A stretch of DNA of 9,862 bases from Hydrogenophaga sp. (GTDB taxonomy: Bacteria; Pseudomonadota; Gammaproteobacteria; Burkholderiales; Burkholderiaceae_C), in NCBI GenBank assembly GCA_030684755.1, contig JAUXXN010000589.1, positions 1 to 9,862 of the forward strand. The letters are read 5' to 3'. The translations under genes were made by a program, and so were the position numbers. This document shows positions 1 through 6,355 of the stretch, in pieces. The first letter of the stretch is position 1. The number at the start of each line of letters is the position of its first letter. The notes beneath the pieces are model-generated. The model saw only the letters and a list, made by a program, of their open reading frames with translations, searched no databases and was not told the origin of the DNA.

Positions 1-1182
1 ACCGGCACCTTCACCATTCCCTTGATGAAGCGGGTGGGCTACCGGCCGGATCAGGCCGGTGCGGTGGAGGTGTCGAGCTCGGTGAATGGCCAGATCATGC
101 CTCCGGTGATGGGCGCTGCCGCTTTCCTGATGGTGGAATATGTGGGCATTCCCTACATTGAGGTGATGAAGCACGCTTTTCTGCCAGCCATCATTTCCTA
201 TATTGCGCTGATCTACATCGTGCACCTGGAGGCGCTCAAGGCCAACATGGTTGGCCTGCCACGGCGCGGTAACGCCACGCCAAGCTCGCGCCTGATGTCG
301 TTTGCCATGACTGTGGCCGGGTTCTTTGTCCTGTCGGGTGCCGTGTACTGGGGCATCGGCTGGATCAAGACGGTGGCTGGCGATGCCGCCGCCTGGATCG
401 TGGGTGCTGGCCTGCTGGCCAGTTATGTCGGTCTGCTCTGGTTTGGCGCCAAGCAGCCTGCCCTGGAACTGGACGACCCGAACGCGCCGGTGTTTGAGCT
501 GCCCGAAACCGGGCCGACCGTGAAGTCGGGCCTGCACTACCTGCTGGCGGTGGTGGTGCTGATCTGGTGCCTGATGGTAGAACGCATGTCCCCAGGCCTC
601 TCGGCTTTCTGGGCTACGCTGTTCATGATCTTCGTCATGGTCACGCAAAAGCCCATCATCGCCGCGTTTCGCGGGCAGGGCGGGCTGGGTGCTGCCACCC
701 GGCAAGGTTTTGTTGACCTGATTGATGGCTTGGCCACCGGTGCGCGCAACATGATCGGTATTGGCGTGGCCACGGCGGCGGCCGGCATCATCGTCGGCAC
801 GGTTTCACTCACCGGTGTGGGACTGGTAATGACCGAGCTGGTGGAGTTGCTCTCGGGCGGCAATCTCATGCTCATGCTGATTCTGGTGGCCCTCATCAGC
901 CTGATTCTGGGCATGGGCTTGCCCACCACCGCCAACTACATTGTGGTGTCCACCCTGATGGCGCCGGTGGTGGTGGAGCTCGGCGCCCAAAGCGGCCTGA
1001 TCGTGCCGCTGATTGCCGTGCACCTGTTCGTGTTTTATTTCGGTCTCATGGCCGACGTGACACCGCCGGTGGGCTTGGCCTCATTTGCTGCGGCGGCCAT
1101 TGCCCGTGCCGACCCCATCAAAACAGGCGTCACCGCTTTCTACTACAGCATGCGCACGGCCATCTTGCGAGTTCTGTTCATC

Positions 1183-1185
1183 TAG
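1183..1185 (+). other. In-frame amber codon inside the TRAP permease gene
   Basis: The TAG lies in the same reading frame as both flanking coding parts, so it is a nonsense change and not a frameshift. The codons before it read L-R-V-L-F-I, where the family usually has L-P-F-L-F-I; the codon itself is where F or Y is expected. A change from TAC or TAT to TAG needs one base. No ribosome-binding site is visible near the downstream TTG codons, so restart of translation there looks unlikely. Confidence 0.85.
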
Positions 1186-1194
1186 AACACCCAG

Positions 1195-1785
1195 TTGTTG
1201 CTCATAGGGTTGTCCGGTCCGCTGCATCTTGTGCTCACCGTGGTCAGTGCCACGGTGGCCATGCTGGTGTTTGCGGCAGCCACACAGGGGTATTTCCTGG
1301 TCAAGTCCCGCTGGTACGAAACCATTGCCCTGTTGCTCATCACCTTCACCCTGTTTCGACCAGGTTTTTGGTGGGATATGGTTTACCCGCCGTTTGACGA
1401 AGTGCCAGCAGCCCAGATGAGCGAACTGATTGAGCAAGCACCAGCGGGTTCGGGCAAGCGTGTCTGGATCGAGGGCATGAACATGAACGGTGACGACATC
1501 CGCAAAGGCGTTCTGCTGCCCTTGGGTGAACCTGGCAAGGCCCGCGAACGCCTGGCCAGTTCGGGCCTGACCGTGATGGCGCAAGGCGACGAACTGTTGA
1601 TCGCTGCGGTGAAGTTTGGCAGCCCCGCCGCCAAGCTGGGTATTGAGCAAGGCTACCGCATCGTGTCGGCGGAAGTCCCTTCTGACCGACCGGCCAAGGA
1701 GTGGTTGTACTTGCCGGCGCTGGCTTTGCTGCTGCTGGTGATGGGGCTGCAACGTGCCCGTCAGAAACGTCAGGGCACAACATGA
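1195..1785 (+). CDS. DUF3394-containing C-terminal remnant of the TRAP permease (may be predicted as a separate small ORF)
   Basis: This stretch of 196 codons after the amber stop is the distal part of the permease listed at 1-1785. It begins with hydrophobic segments (LLLIGLSGPLHLVLTVVSA and ATVAMLVFAAATQGYFLV), then a soluble domain of roughly 100 residues matching the DUF3394 region found at the end of fused TRAP permeases, with a PDZ-like look (GSPAAKLGIEQGYRI), and ends with a membrane helix and a basic tail. The only starts in frame near its beginning are TTG codons at 1195 and 1198, with no purine-rich ribosome-binding site before them. I therefore read it as a remnant, not an independent gene. 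It would be restored to the main protein if the TAG is an error or is read through. Confidence 0.4.
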   Translation: MLLIGLSGPLHLVLTVVSATVAMLVFAAATQGYFLVKSRWYETIALLLITFTLFRPGFWWDMVYPPFDEVPAAQMSELIEQAPAGSGKRVWIEGMNMNGDDIRKGVLLPLGEPGKARERLASSGLTVMAQGDELLIAAVKFGSPAAKLGIEQGYRIVSAEVPSDRPAKEWLYLPALALLLLVMGLQRARQKRQGTT

Positions 1786-2426
1786 CGCGTATTGCCCTCA
1801 TTCACGCGTTGGCGCATTCGGTGGCACCGATCAACGAAGAGTTGGAGCGCGCCTGGCCGCAGACACAACGCATGAATCTGCTGGACGACAGCCTGTCTGC
1901 CGATCTCGTGCGGTCAGGGCAGGGGTTGGACGCAGCGATGCACCAGCGCTTTGAGATGCTTGCGGCGTATGCTGAAAGCACGGGAGCCCAGGCCATTTTG
2001 TTCACCTGTTCGGCCTTCGGCCCCTGCATTGAAGCGGTGGCTGCCCGCAGGCCCCACATGCCGGTGCTCAAACCCAACGAGGCCATGGTGACCGAAGCGG
2101 TCGGGCAAGGCGGGCGCATTGGGCTTATCGCATCTTTCGCGCCTACGCTGGCGTCCATGCCACCCGAGTTTCCGGCGGGCACCGACCTTTTCACTGTATT
2201 GGCCGAGGGTGCCATGCAGGCTCTGAATGAAGGCGACACAGCCCGCCACGATGCTCTGGTGGTGCAGGCGGCCCAATCGCTCGCCCGTCAGGGCTGCCGG
2301 GTGATTGCGCTGGCTCAGTTCAGCATGGCGCGGGCGCAAGTGGCTGTGCAGCAGGCGGTGGGATTGCCGGTACTGACCACACCAGGCAGCGCTGTTCGGG
2401 AACTGCGCCAGCGGCTGCTTTCCTGA
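1782..2426 (+). CDS. Aspartate/glutamate racemase family protein
   Basis: This 214-residue protein has the length and layout of the Asp/Glu/hydantoin racemase superfamily, whose cytosolic members use cysteine pairs to invert or decarboxylate small acids without a cofactor. The first catalytic region is clear at residues 74-82 (FTCSAFGPC, Cys76), followed by the VLKPNEAM stretch at 95-102 that is typical of one branch. At the second site, where racemases have a Cys, this protein reads ALAQFSMARA (176-185); the nearest Cys, 172, is off-register. A one-cysteine chemistry, or a role other than racemisation, is therefore possible. The ATG at 1782 overlaps the permease stop as ATGA, so the two were probably translationally coupled. 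An in-frame upstream extension to 1701 is possible but would lie inside the permease gene. The substrate is unknown; co-location with a transporter suggests an imported acid or amide. Confidence 0.82.
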   Translation: MTRIALIHALAHSVAPINEELERAWPQTQRMNLLDDSLSADLVRSGQGLDAAMHQRFEMLAAYAESTGAQAILFTCSAFGPCIEAVAARRPHMPVLKPNEAMVTEAVGQGGRIGLIASFAPTLASMPPEFPAGTDLFTVLAEGAMQALNEGDTARHDALVVQAAQSLARQGCRVIALAQFSMARAQVAVQQAVGLPVLTTPGSAVRELRQRLLS

Positions 2427-2450
2427 GCAGGCTCGGGCAGCCGCAGAGGC

Positions 2451-2456
2451 TACAAT
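2451..2456 (+). promoter_or_regulatory. Candidate -10 element for tRNA-Leu
   Basis: TACAAT matches the sigma70 -10 consensus at five of six bases and lies about 75 bases before the tRNA. No good -35 hexamer is found 16-18 bases upstream, so this is a weak call resting on one box. The leader it implies would contain the 7-bp inverted repeat ACTTGCA/TGCAAGT (2480-2486 and 2508-2514). Confidence 0.3.
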
Positions 2457-2531
2457 CTAGGGTTACCGTAAAGCGGATAACTTGCAAGCCGCGCTCTTGG
2501 GGTGCCATGCAAGTAAAAACGCTCACAGGAC

Positions 2532-2618
2532 GCGCGGGTGGCGAAATTGGTAGACGCACCAGGTTTAGGTCCTGACGTCCGCAAGGATGTGGGGGTTCGA
2601 GTCCCCCCCCGCGCACCA
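2532..2618 (+). tRNA. tRNA-Leu (anticodon UAG)
   Basis: An 87-base class II tRNA folds fully: the acceptor GCGCGGG (2532-2538) pairs with CCCGCGC (2608-2614), a D-arm GCGAAATTGGTAGACGC follows, and the anticodon loop TTTAGGT (2564-2570) has TAG at 2566-2568. A long variable arm CGTCC-gcaa-GGATG is typical of leucine tRNAs, and the T-arm is GGGGG-TTCGAGT-CCCCC. The base A2615 and an encoded CCA (2616-2618) complete the 3' end. The lowest anticodon-stem pair (C-A) is mismatched. It reads CUN leucine codons. It lies 70 bases before tig with no canonical terminator between them. Confidence 0.97.
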
Positions 2619-2642
2619 CCTCACAGACGAAAAGACATTCCG

Positions 2643-2667
2643 GGTCGGCCAGACAGGCTGGTTGACC
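2643..2667 (+). other. 10-bp hairpin between tRNA-Leu and tig
   Basis: GGTCGGCCAG (2643-2652) pairs with CTGGTTGACC (2658-2667) around the loop ACAGG. Two of the ten pairs are G-U, which fits an RNA structure better than a DNA-protein site. It lies 24 bases after the tRNA end and 12 bases before the GGAG of tig. The sequence after it is gacaccctttt, without an immediate T-run, so it is not a convincing terminator. A processing or stability element for a tRNA-tig transcript is possible. Confidence 0.5.
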
Positions 2668-2678
2668 GACACCCTTTT

Positions 2679-2682
2679 GGAG
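2679..2682 (+). promoter_or_regulatory. Ribosome-binding site of tig
   Basis: GGAG lies six bases before the ATG at 2689. This decides the start of trigger factor against an in-frame reading that would begin at 2587 inside the tRNA-Leu gene. Confidence 0.8.
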
Positions 2683-2688
2683 AAAACC

Positions 2689-3999
2689 ATGACCGTGAAC
2701 GTTGAAACCCTTGATAAGCTTGAGCGCAAGATCACGCTGACGCTACCGGCCGAAGTGATTCAGAGCGAAGTAGCCAAGCGCCTCAAGCGACTGGCACGCG
2801 ACGTCAAGATGGACGGTTTCCGTCCCGGTAAAGTGCCTATGAACGTTGTGGCGCAGCGCTACGGCTACTCGGTGCACTACGAAGTCATGAACGACAAAGT
2901 GGGCGAAGCTTTTGCTACCGCTGCCAACGAAGCGCAACTGCGCGTGGCTGGCCAGCCCAAGATCACCGAAAAAGAAGAGTCGCCCGAAGGCCATCTGGCC
3001 TTTGACGCGGTTTTTGAGGTGTACCCAGACGTCAAAATTGATGATCTGACCACCGCCGAAGTGGAAAAAGTCAGCTCTGAAGTCAACGACGCTGCCATCG
3101 ACCGAACCCTGGACATTTTGCGCAAGCAGCGCCGAACCTTTGCCCTGCGCGCACAAGACCAGGCCGCCCAAGACGGTGACCGTGTCACCATCGACTTCGC
3201 AGGCAAGATCGACGGTGAGCCGTTCGAAGGTGGCAAGGCCGACGCTTTTCAGTTCATTGTGGGCGATGGCCAGATGCTGAAGGAATTTGAAGATGCCGTG
3301 CGCGGCATGAAGTCGGGCGAGTCCAAAACCTTCCCGCTGGCGTTCCCCGAGGACTACCACGGTAAAGACGTCGCAGGTAAAACCGCGGATTTCTTGGTAA
3401 CGTTGAACAAGGTCGAGGCGGCACACCTTCCCGAGGTTGACGATGTCTTGGCAGCCTCTTTGGGCATTGCCGACGGCACTGTTGACGGACTGCGGGCCGA
3501 TATCAAGAAGAATCTTGAGCGTGAAGTCAAATTTCGCTTGCAAGCTCGCAACAAGCAAGCCGCTATGGACGCATTGTCCGCCAAAGCCGAGTTGGACTTG
3601 CCCAAGTCGGTTGTTCAAGCCGAACTGGAACGCTTGGTTGAAGGCGCCCTTGCCGACCTCAAGCAGCGCGGTGTGAAAGATGCTGACAAGGCTTCTATTC
3701 CTGACGACCTGTTCCGCCCACAAGCCGAGCGCCGCGTGCGCCTAGGTTTGGTTGTGGCCGAGTTGGTGCGTGCCAACGAACTGCACGCCAAGCCCGAACA
3801 GATCAAGTCTCACATCGAAGAATTGGCGGCTTCCTATGAAAAGCCTGCTGATGTGGTGCGCTGGTACACCGGTGACAACCGCCGCATGGCAGAGGTCGAG
3901 TCCATCGTTATCGAAAACAACGTGACCGAATTTGTTTTGTCCAAAGCCAAGATCACAGACAAGTCAGTCAGCTTTGAAGAGCTGATGGGCCAGGCCTGA
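2689..3999 (+). CDS. tig: Trigger factor, ribosome-associated chaperone and peptidyl-prolyl isomerase
   Basis: Trigger factor binds the large ribosomal subunit at the tunnel exit and shields nascent chains in the cytosol; its middle domain is an FKBP-like prolyl isomerase. The 436-residue product has the usual family length and order. The N-terminal ribosome-binding domain carries the signature GFRPGK at residues 43-48, which docks on ribosomal protein L23. The FKBP-like domain lies at roughly 155-250 and includes the stretch DGDRVTIDFAGKIDGEPFEG. The helical C-terminal chaperone domain follows and ends in ELMGQA. The ATG at 2689 has a good ribosome-binding site. The gene is preceded by tRNA-Leu and followed by an intrinsic terminator, then clpP-clpX-lon, the same order as the tig-clpP-clpX-lon region of Escherichia coli. 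Nothing in the protein looks damaged. Confidence 0.98.
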   Translation: MTVNVETLDKLERKITLTLPAEVIQSEVAKRLKRLARDVKMDGFRPGKVPMNVVAQRYGYSVHYEVMNDKVGEAFATAANEAQLRVAGQPKITEKEESPEGHLAFDAVFEVYPDVKIDDLTTAEVEKVSSEVNDAAIDRTLDILRKQRRTFALRAQDQAAQDGDRVTIDFAGKIDGEPFEGGKADAFQFIVGDGQMLKEFEDAVRGMKSGESKTFPLAFPEDYHGKDVAGKTADFLVTLNKVEAAHLPEVDDVLAASLGIADGTVDGLRADIKKNLEREVKFRLQARNKQAAMDALSAKAELDLPKSVVQAELERLVEGALADLKQRGVKDADKASIPDDLFRPQAERRVRLGLVVAELVRANELHAKPEQIKSHIEELAASYEKPADVVRWYTGDNRRMAEVESIVIENNVTEFVLSKAKITDKSVSFEELMGQA

Positions 4000-4075
4000 T
4001 CGACTTACGCTGCTTAACTGTGCAGTGCGCCAGCGCTGTCTTGTCGAGTGGCATGAGCTGTATGCTTGCAAAGCC

Positions 4076-4102
4076 AAGGGCGGAGTTTTCCGCCCTTTTT
4101 TT
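4076..4102 (+). terminator. Rho-independent terminator after tig
   Basis: AAGGGCGGA (4076-4084) and TCCGCCCTT (4089-4097) form a perfect 9-bp stem with the 4-base loop GTTT, followed directly by seven T (4096-4102). It ends the tig transcript about 75 bases past its stop codon and separates it from clpP. Confidence 0.9.
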
Positions 4103-4111
4103 CGGCTTTCG

Positions 4112-4142
4112 CTTGCCTTTTATGACATGCACGCCATATACA
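4112..4142 (+). promoter_or_regulatory. Candidate clpP promoter (sigma32-like, with an overlapping sigma70-like reading)
   Basis: CTTGCCT (4112-4118) and CGCCATAT (4132-4139), 13 bases apart, resemble the heat-shock sigma32 pattern CTTGAAA - about 13 bases - CCCCATnT; the -10 part fits well and the -35 part only in its CTTG. The same stretch can be read as a sigma70 promoter, TTGCCT and TATACA with an 18-base spacer. It lies just after the tig terminator and about 90 bases before the clpP start. clpP is a heat-shock gene in enterobacteria, which makes the reading plausible but not proven here. Confidence 0.4.
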
Positions 4143-4220
4143 AAACTCAGTCAAATCCGTGACCGGGTAACGGCCTTCACAGGTTGGTTACAGTAGTGGC
4201 ATAGCGACCAATCAATACAT

Positions 4221-4224
4221 GGAG
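4221..4224 (+). promoter_or_regulatory. Ribosome-binding site that sets the clpP start
   Basis: GGAG at 4221-4224 is six bases before the ATG at 4231. The other in-frame ATG at 4219 overlaps this GGAG and has no purine-rich site of its own, so 4231 is the better start. Confidence 0.75.
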
Positions 4225-4230
4225 AAACGC

Positions 4231-4848
4231 ATGAGCGCAATGGATATTCAAGGCTTGGGCATGGTGCCCATGGTGATCGAGCAGTCGGGTCGCGGCGAGC
4301 GCGCCTACGACATTTATTCGCGCTTGCTCAAAGAACGTGTGATCTTTTTGGTGGGTCCAGTCAACGACCAGTCTGCCAACTTGGTCGTGGCGCAGTTGCT
4401 GTTTCTTGAAAGTGAAAATCCAGACAAGGACATCTCTTTTTACATCAACTCGCCCGGTGGTTCGGTGAGCGCTGGCATGGCCATTTTTGACACCATGAAC
4501 TTCATCAAGTCAGATGTTTCCACGCTGTGTATCGGCATGGCCGCCAGTATGGGTGCTTTCTTGTTGGCTGCGGGTGCCAAGGGCAAGCGGTTCGCTTTGC
4601 CGAATTCGAAGATCATGATTCACCAGCCTTTGGGTGGAACCCAGGGCCAAGCCACCGAGATCGAGATCCACGCTCGCGAAATTCTGAAAACGCGTGACCA
4701 ACTCAACAGGATTTTGGCTGAACGCACGGGTCAGCCTTTGGAAAAAATTGAGCGCGACACCGAGCGAGACTATTACCTGTCTGCTGCCGAATCGGCCGAC
4801 TATGGTTTGATTGACAAAGTGATCGACAAGCGCCCTGGTGCTGTCTAA
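4231..4848 (+). CDS. clpP: ATP-dependent Clp protease proteolytic subunit ClpP
   Basis: ClpP is the cytosolic serine peptidase whose two stacked heptameric rings degrade proteins fed in by ClpX or ClpA. The product has 205 residues, normal for the family. The catalytic triad is intact with the spacing known from E. coli: Ser106 in AASMGAF, His131 in IMIHQPLGG and Asp180 in DTERD. The oxyanion region SPGGSVSAG is at 74-82. A short N-terminal propeptide of about 10 residues before MVPMVIEQ is expected to be removed on assembly. Both unfoldase partners are close by: clpX starts 143 bases downstream and clpA lies at the right edge. Start chosen at 4231 from the ribosome-binding site; an ATG at 4219 would add four residues. 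Confidence 0.98.
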   Translation: MSAMDIQGLGMVPMVIEQSGRGERAYDIYSRLLKERVIFLVGPVNDQSANLVVAQLLFLESENPDKDISFYINSPGGSVSAGMAIFDTMNFIKSDVSTLCIGMAASMGAFLLAAGAKGKRFALPNSKIMIHQPLGGTQGQATEIEIHAREILKTRDQLNRILAERTGQPLEKIERDTERDYYLSAAESADYGLIDKVIDKRPGAV

Positions 4849-4851
4849 GCC

Positions 4852-4866
4852 CAGGGACTTTCCCTG
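4852..4866 (+). other. Small hairpin after the clpP stop
   Basis: CAGGGA (4852-4857) and TCCCTG (4861-4866) form a perfect 6-bp stem with a 3-base loop, five bases after the clpP stop codon. No T-run follows, so it is not an intrinsic terminator. It may protect the clpP end of a clpP-clpX message. Confidence 0.4.
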
Positions 4867-4887
4867 CCATTCCGTGCACGCCAATTC

Positions 4888-4917
4888 GGAAAAGCGCATC
4901 AAATCCAGTGCTTTTCC
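4888..4917 (+). other. Hairpin in the clpP-clpX spacer
   Basis: GGAAAAGC (4888-4895) pairs perfectly with GCTTTTCC (4910-4917). Two more inner pairs (one G-U, one C-G) extend the stem to 10 bp around a 10-base loop. The 3' arm contains four T but the following bases are tcgctaatg, so termination, if any, would be weak. It could make clpX expression partly independent of clpP. Confidence 0.5.
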
Positions 4918-4930
4918 TCGCTAATGCCTC

Positions 4931-4959
4931 TGGCAGCCTTGAACTATCATGGCAGCCTT
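4931..4959 (+). repeat. 10-bp direct repeat upstream of clpX
   Basis: TGGCAGCCTT occurs at 4931-4940 and again, identically, at 4950-4959, a period of 19 bases (nearly two helical turns), about 30-60 bases before the clpX start. That spacing would put both copies on one face of the DNA. No regulator can be named. Confidence 0.5.
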
Positions 4960-4991
4960 TGTTTCTTCTGCTCATCCGACTCTAAAGACAT

Positions 4992-6257
4992 ATGGCCGAC
5001 AAAAAAGCCGCCTCCAGTGAAAAATCGCTCTACTGCTCTTTTTGTGGCAAGAGTCAGCACGAGGTTAAAAAGCTGATTGCCGGGCCTTCGGTTTTTATTT
5101 GCGACGAGTGCATTGATTTGTGCAATGACATCATTCGTGACGAGTTGCCTAATCTGGAAGCGGTGAAAGCCCCAGGTAACGATGTACCAACGCCCGCCGA
5201 ACTCAAGTCCAATCTGGATAACTACGTTATCGGTCAGGACTCCGCCAAGCGCGCCCTAGCGGTTGCGGTTTACAACCACTACAAGCGTTTGCGCCACAAG
5301 TTGACTGCGCGCAAAGACGATGTGGAGCTGGCCAAGAGCAACATCTTGTTGATCGGCCCTACAGGTTCCGGCAAAACACTGTTGGCCCAGACCATGGCAC
5401 GCATGCTGAACGTCCCCTTTGTGATGGCTGACGCCACCACGCTGATCGAAGCCGGTTATGTGGGTGAAGACGTTGAAAACATCGTCGCCAAGCTGTTACA
5501 AAGCTGTAATTACGATGTAGCGCGCGCGCAGCAGGGTATCGTCTACATCGACGAAATAGACAAAATCACACGCAAATCTGACAACCCGTCTATCACCCGT
5601 GACGTGTCGGGCGAGGGCGTTCAGCAGGCCTTGCTTAAGCTCATTGAGGGCACGATGGCCTCGGTACCTCCGCAGGGTGGCCGCAAGCATCCCAACCAAG
5701 ATTTCCTGCAGGTGGACACCACCAATATTTTGTTCATTTGCGGTGGAGCATTTGCAGGACTTGAAAAGATCATTGAAAACCGAACCGAGGCTTCAGGGAT
5801 GGGCTTTGGTGCGCTTGTCAAGAGCAAGCAGCAGCGCAGTCTGACCGAATCGTTCAAGGAAATCGAACCAGAAGACCTGATCAAGTTTGGTCTGATTCCC
5901 GAGTTGGTGGGCCGCGTGCCCGTCATTGCTGCACTCGCAGAACTGAGCGAAGACGCGCTGGTTGAAATATTGACCGAGCCCAAAAATGCAGTCGTGAAGC
6001 AGTTTGCCCGTTTGTTGTCCATGGAAGGTGCTGACTTGGAGGTCCGCCCTGCTGCGCTCAAGGCGATTGCCCGCAAGGCGCTGGTCCGTAAGACGGGTGC
6101 CCGTGGTCTGCGCTCTATTTTGGAAAGTGCGCTGATCGACACCATGTTTGAGTTGCCTGGCCTGAGCAACGTGGAGAAAGTGGTGGTTGACGAAGCCACC
6201 ATTGACGAGAACAAGCCTCCTCTATTGGTGTACCGCGAAGTGGCTAAGCAGGCCTGA
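4992..6257 (+). CDS. clpX: ATP-dependent Clp protease ATP-binding subunit ClpX
   Basis: ClpX is the hexameric AAA+ unfoldase that recognises tagged substrates (for example ssrA-tagged proteins) and threads them into ClpP. The 421-residue product is full length. The N-terminal zinc-binding domain has its four cysteines at 15, 18, 37 and 40. The AAA+ core shows Walker A GPTGSGKT (122-129), the pore loop GYVG (155-158), Walker B VYIDEID (184-190), the RKH loop (231-233) and the sensor-2 region TGARGLRS. The ClpP-docking loop reads MGF (270-272) instead of the usual IGF or LGF. The ATG at 4992 gives the conserved N-terminus, although the ribosome-binding site is poor (only AAAGA nearby). The gene follows clpP by 143 bases and probably shares at least part of its transcription. 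Confidence 0.98.
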   Translation: MADKKAASSEKSLYCSFCGKSQHEVKKLIAGPSVFICDECIDLCNDIIRDELPNLEAVKAPGNDVPTPAELKSNLDNYVIGQDSAKRALAVAVYNHYKRLRHKLTARKDDVELAKSNILLIGPTGSGKTLLAQTMARMLNVPFVMADATTLIEAGYVGEDVENIVAKLLQSCNYDVARAQQGIVYIDEIDKITRKSDNPSITRDVSGEGVQQALLKLIEGTMASVPPQGGRKHPNQDFLQVDTTNILFICGGAFAGLEKIIENRTEASGMGFGALVKSKQQRSLTESFKEIEPEDLIKFGLIPELVGRVPVIAALAELSEDALVEILTEPKNAVVKQFARLLSMEGADLEVRPAALKAIARKALVRKTGARGLRSILESALIDTMFELPGLSNVEKVVVDEATIDENKPPLLVYREVAKQA

Positions 6258-6346
6258 ATGCCATCCCCAAGAAAAGAGGGCTTCTTTGAAATTACCGATG
6301 CGTCCGGTTGATATCGCCCGCATAAACCCCACCCACTTTTTTTGTT

Positions 6347-6350
6347 GAGG
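6347..6350 (+). promoter_or_regulatory. Ribosome-binding site of lon
   Basis: GAGG lies five bases before the ATG at 6356 and supports that start. The 98-base clpX-lon spacer shows no convincing promoter or terminator; TTGAAA at 6286-6291 lacks a good partner -10 box. Confidence 0.7.
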
Positions 6351-6355
6351 TTGAA

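Larger units (their letters stand above)
1..1785 (+). pseudogene. TRAP transporter fused permease (DctQ-DctM type, DUF3394 tail), 5'-truncated, interrupted by in-frame TAG
   Basis: This is the C-terminal part of a fused 4TM/12TM TRAP permease, the inner-membrane protein that takes up a solute delivered by a periplasmic binding protein, driven by an ion gradient. The frame is open from base 1, so the gene starts outside the window. It encodes many hydrophobic segments and the hallmark GMGLPTT motif of the large (DctM) domain at codons 304-310, followed by a VHLFVFYFGLMADVTPPVG stretch typical of the family. Codon 395 (1183-1185) is TAG. The same frame then continues for about 200 codons through a DUF3394-like C-terminal domain with a final membrane segment, ending at 1785. 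The continuation NTQLLLIG is what the family has after the FIF/FIY position, so the stop replaces an aromatic codon. The substrate cannot be read; TAXI-type binding proteins usually serve fused permeases, but none is visible. A sequencing error cannot be excluded. Confidence 0.85.

Noticed and set aside
1183..1185. Programmed read-through, selenocysteine or pyrrolysine decoding at the TAG
   Set aside because: Selenocysteine uses TGA. Pyrrolysine decoding is not expected in this group, and the family has an aromatic residue here. No read-through signal is visible.
2320..2619. A minus-strand reading frame of 99 codons overlapping tRNA-Leu
   Set aside because: Its start is the well-known false translation of the complement of a tRNA-Leu gene (GLEPPHPCGRQDLNL pattern). 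No ribosome-binding site and no protein family fit.
2743..3723. A 326-codon minus-strand open frame inside tig
   Set aside because: Shadow of trigger factor; composition is a mirror of the plus-strand codons and no family is recognised.
6286..6314. TTGAAA followed by a GATATC stretch as a lon promoter
   Set aside because: The -10 candidate matches only three of six bases, and the sigma32-like CCCGCAT further on is 25 bases away, too far.
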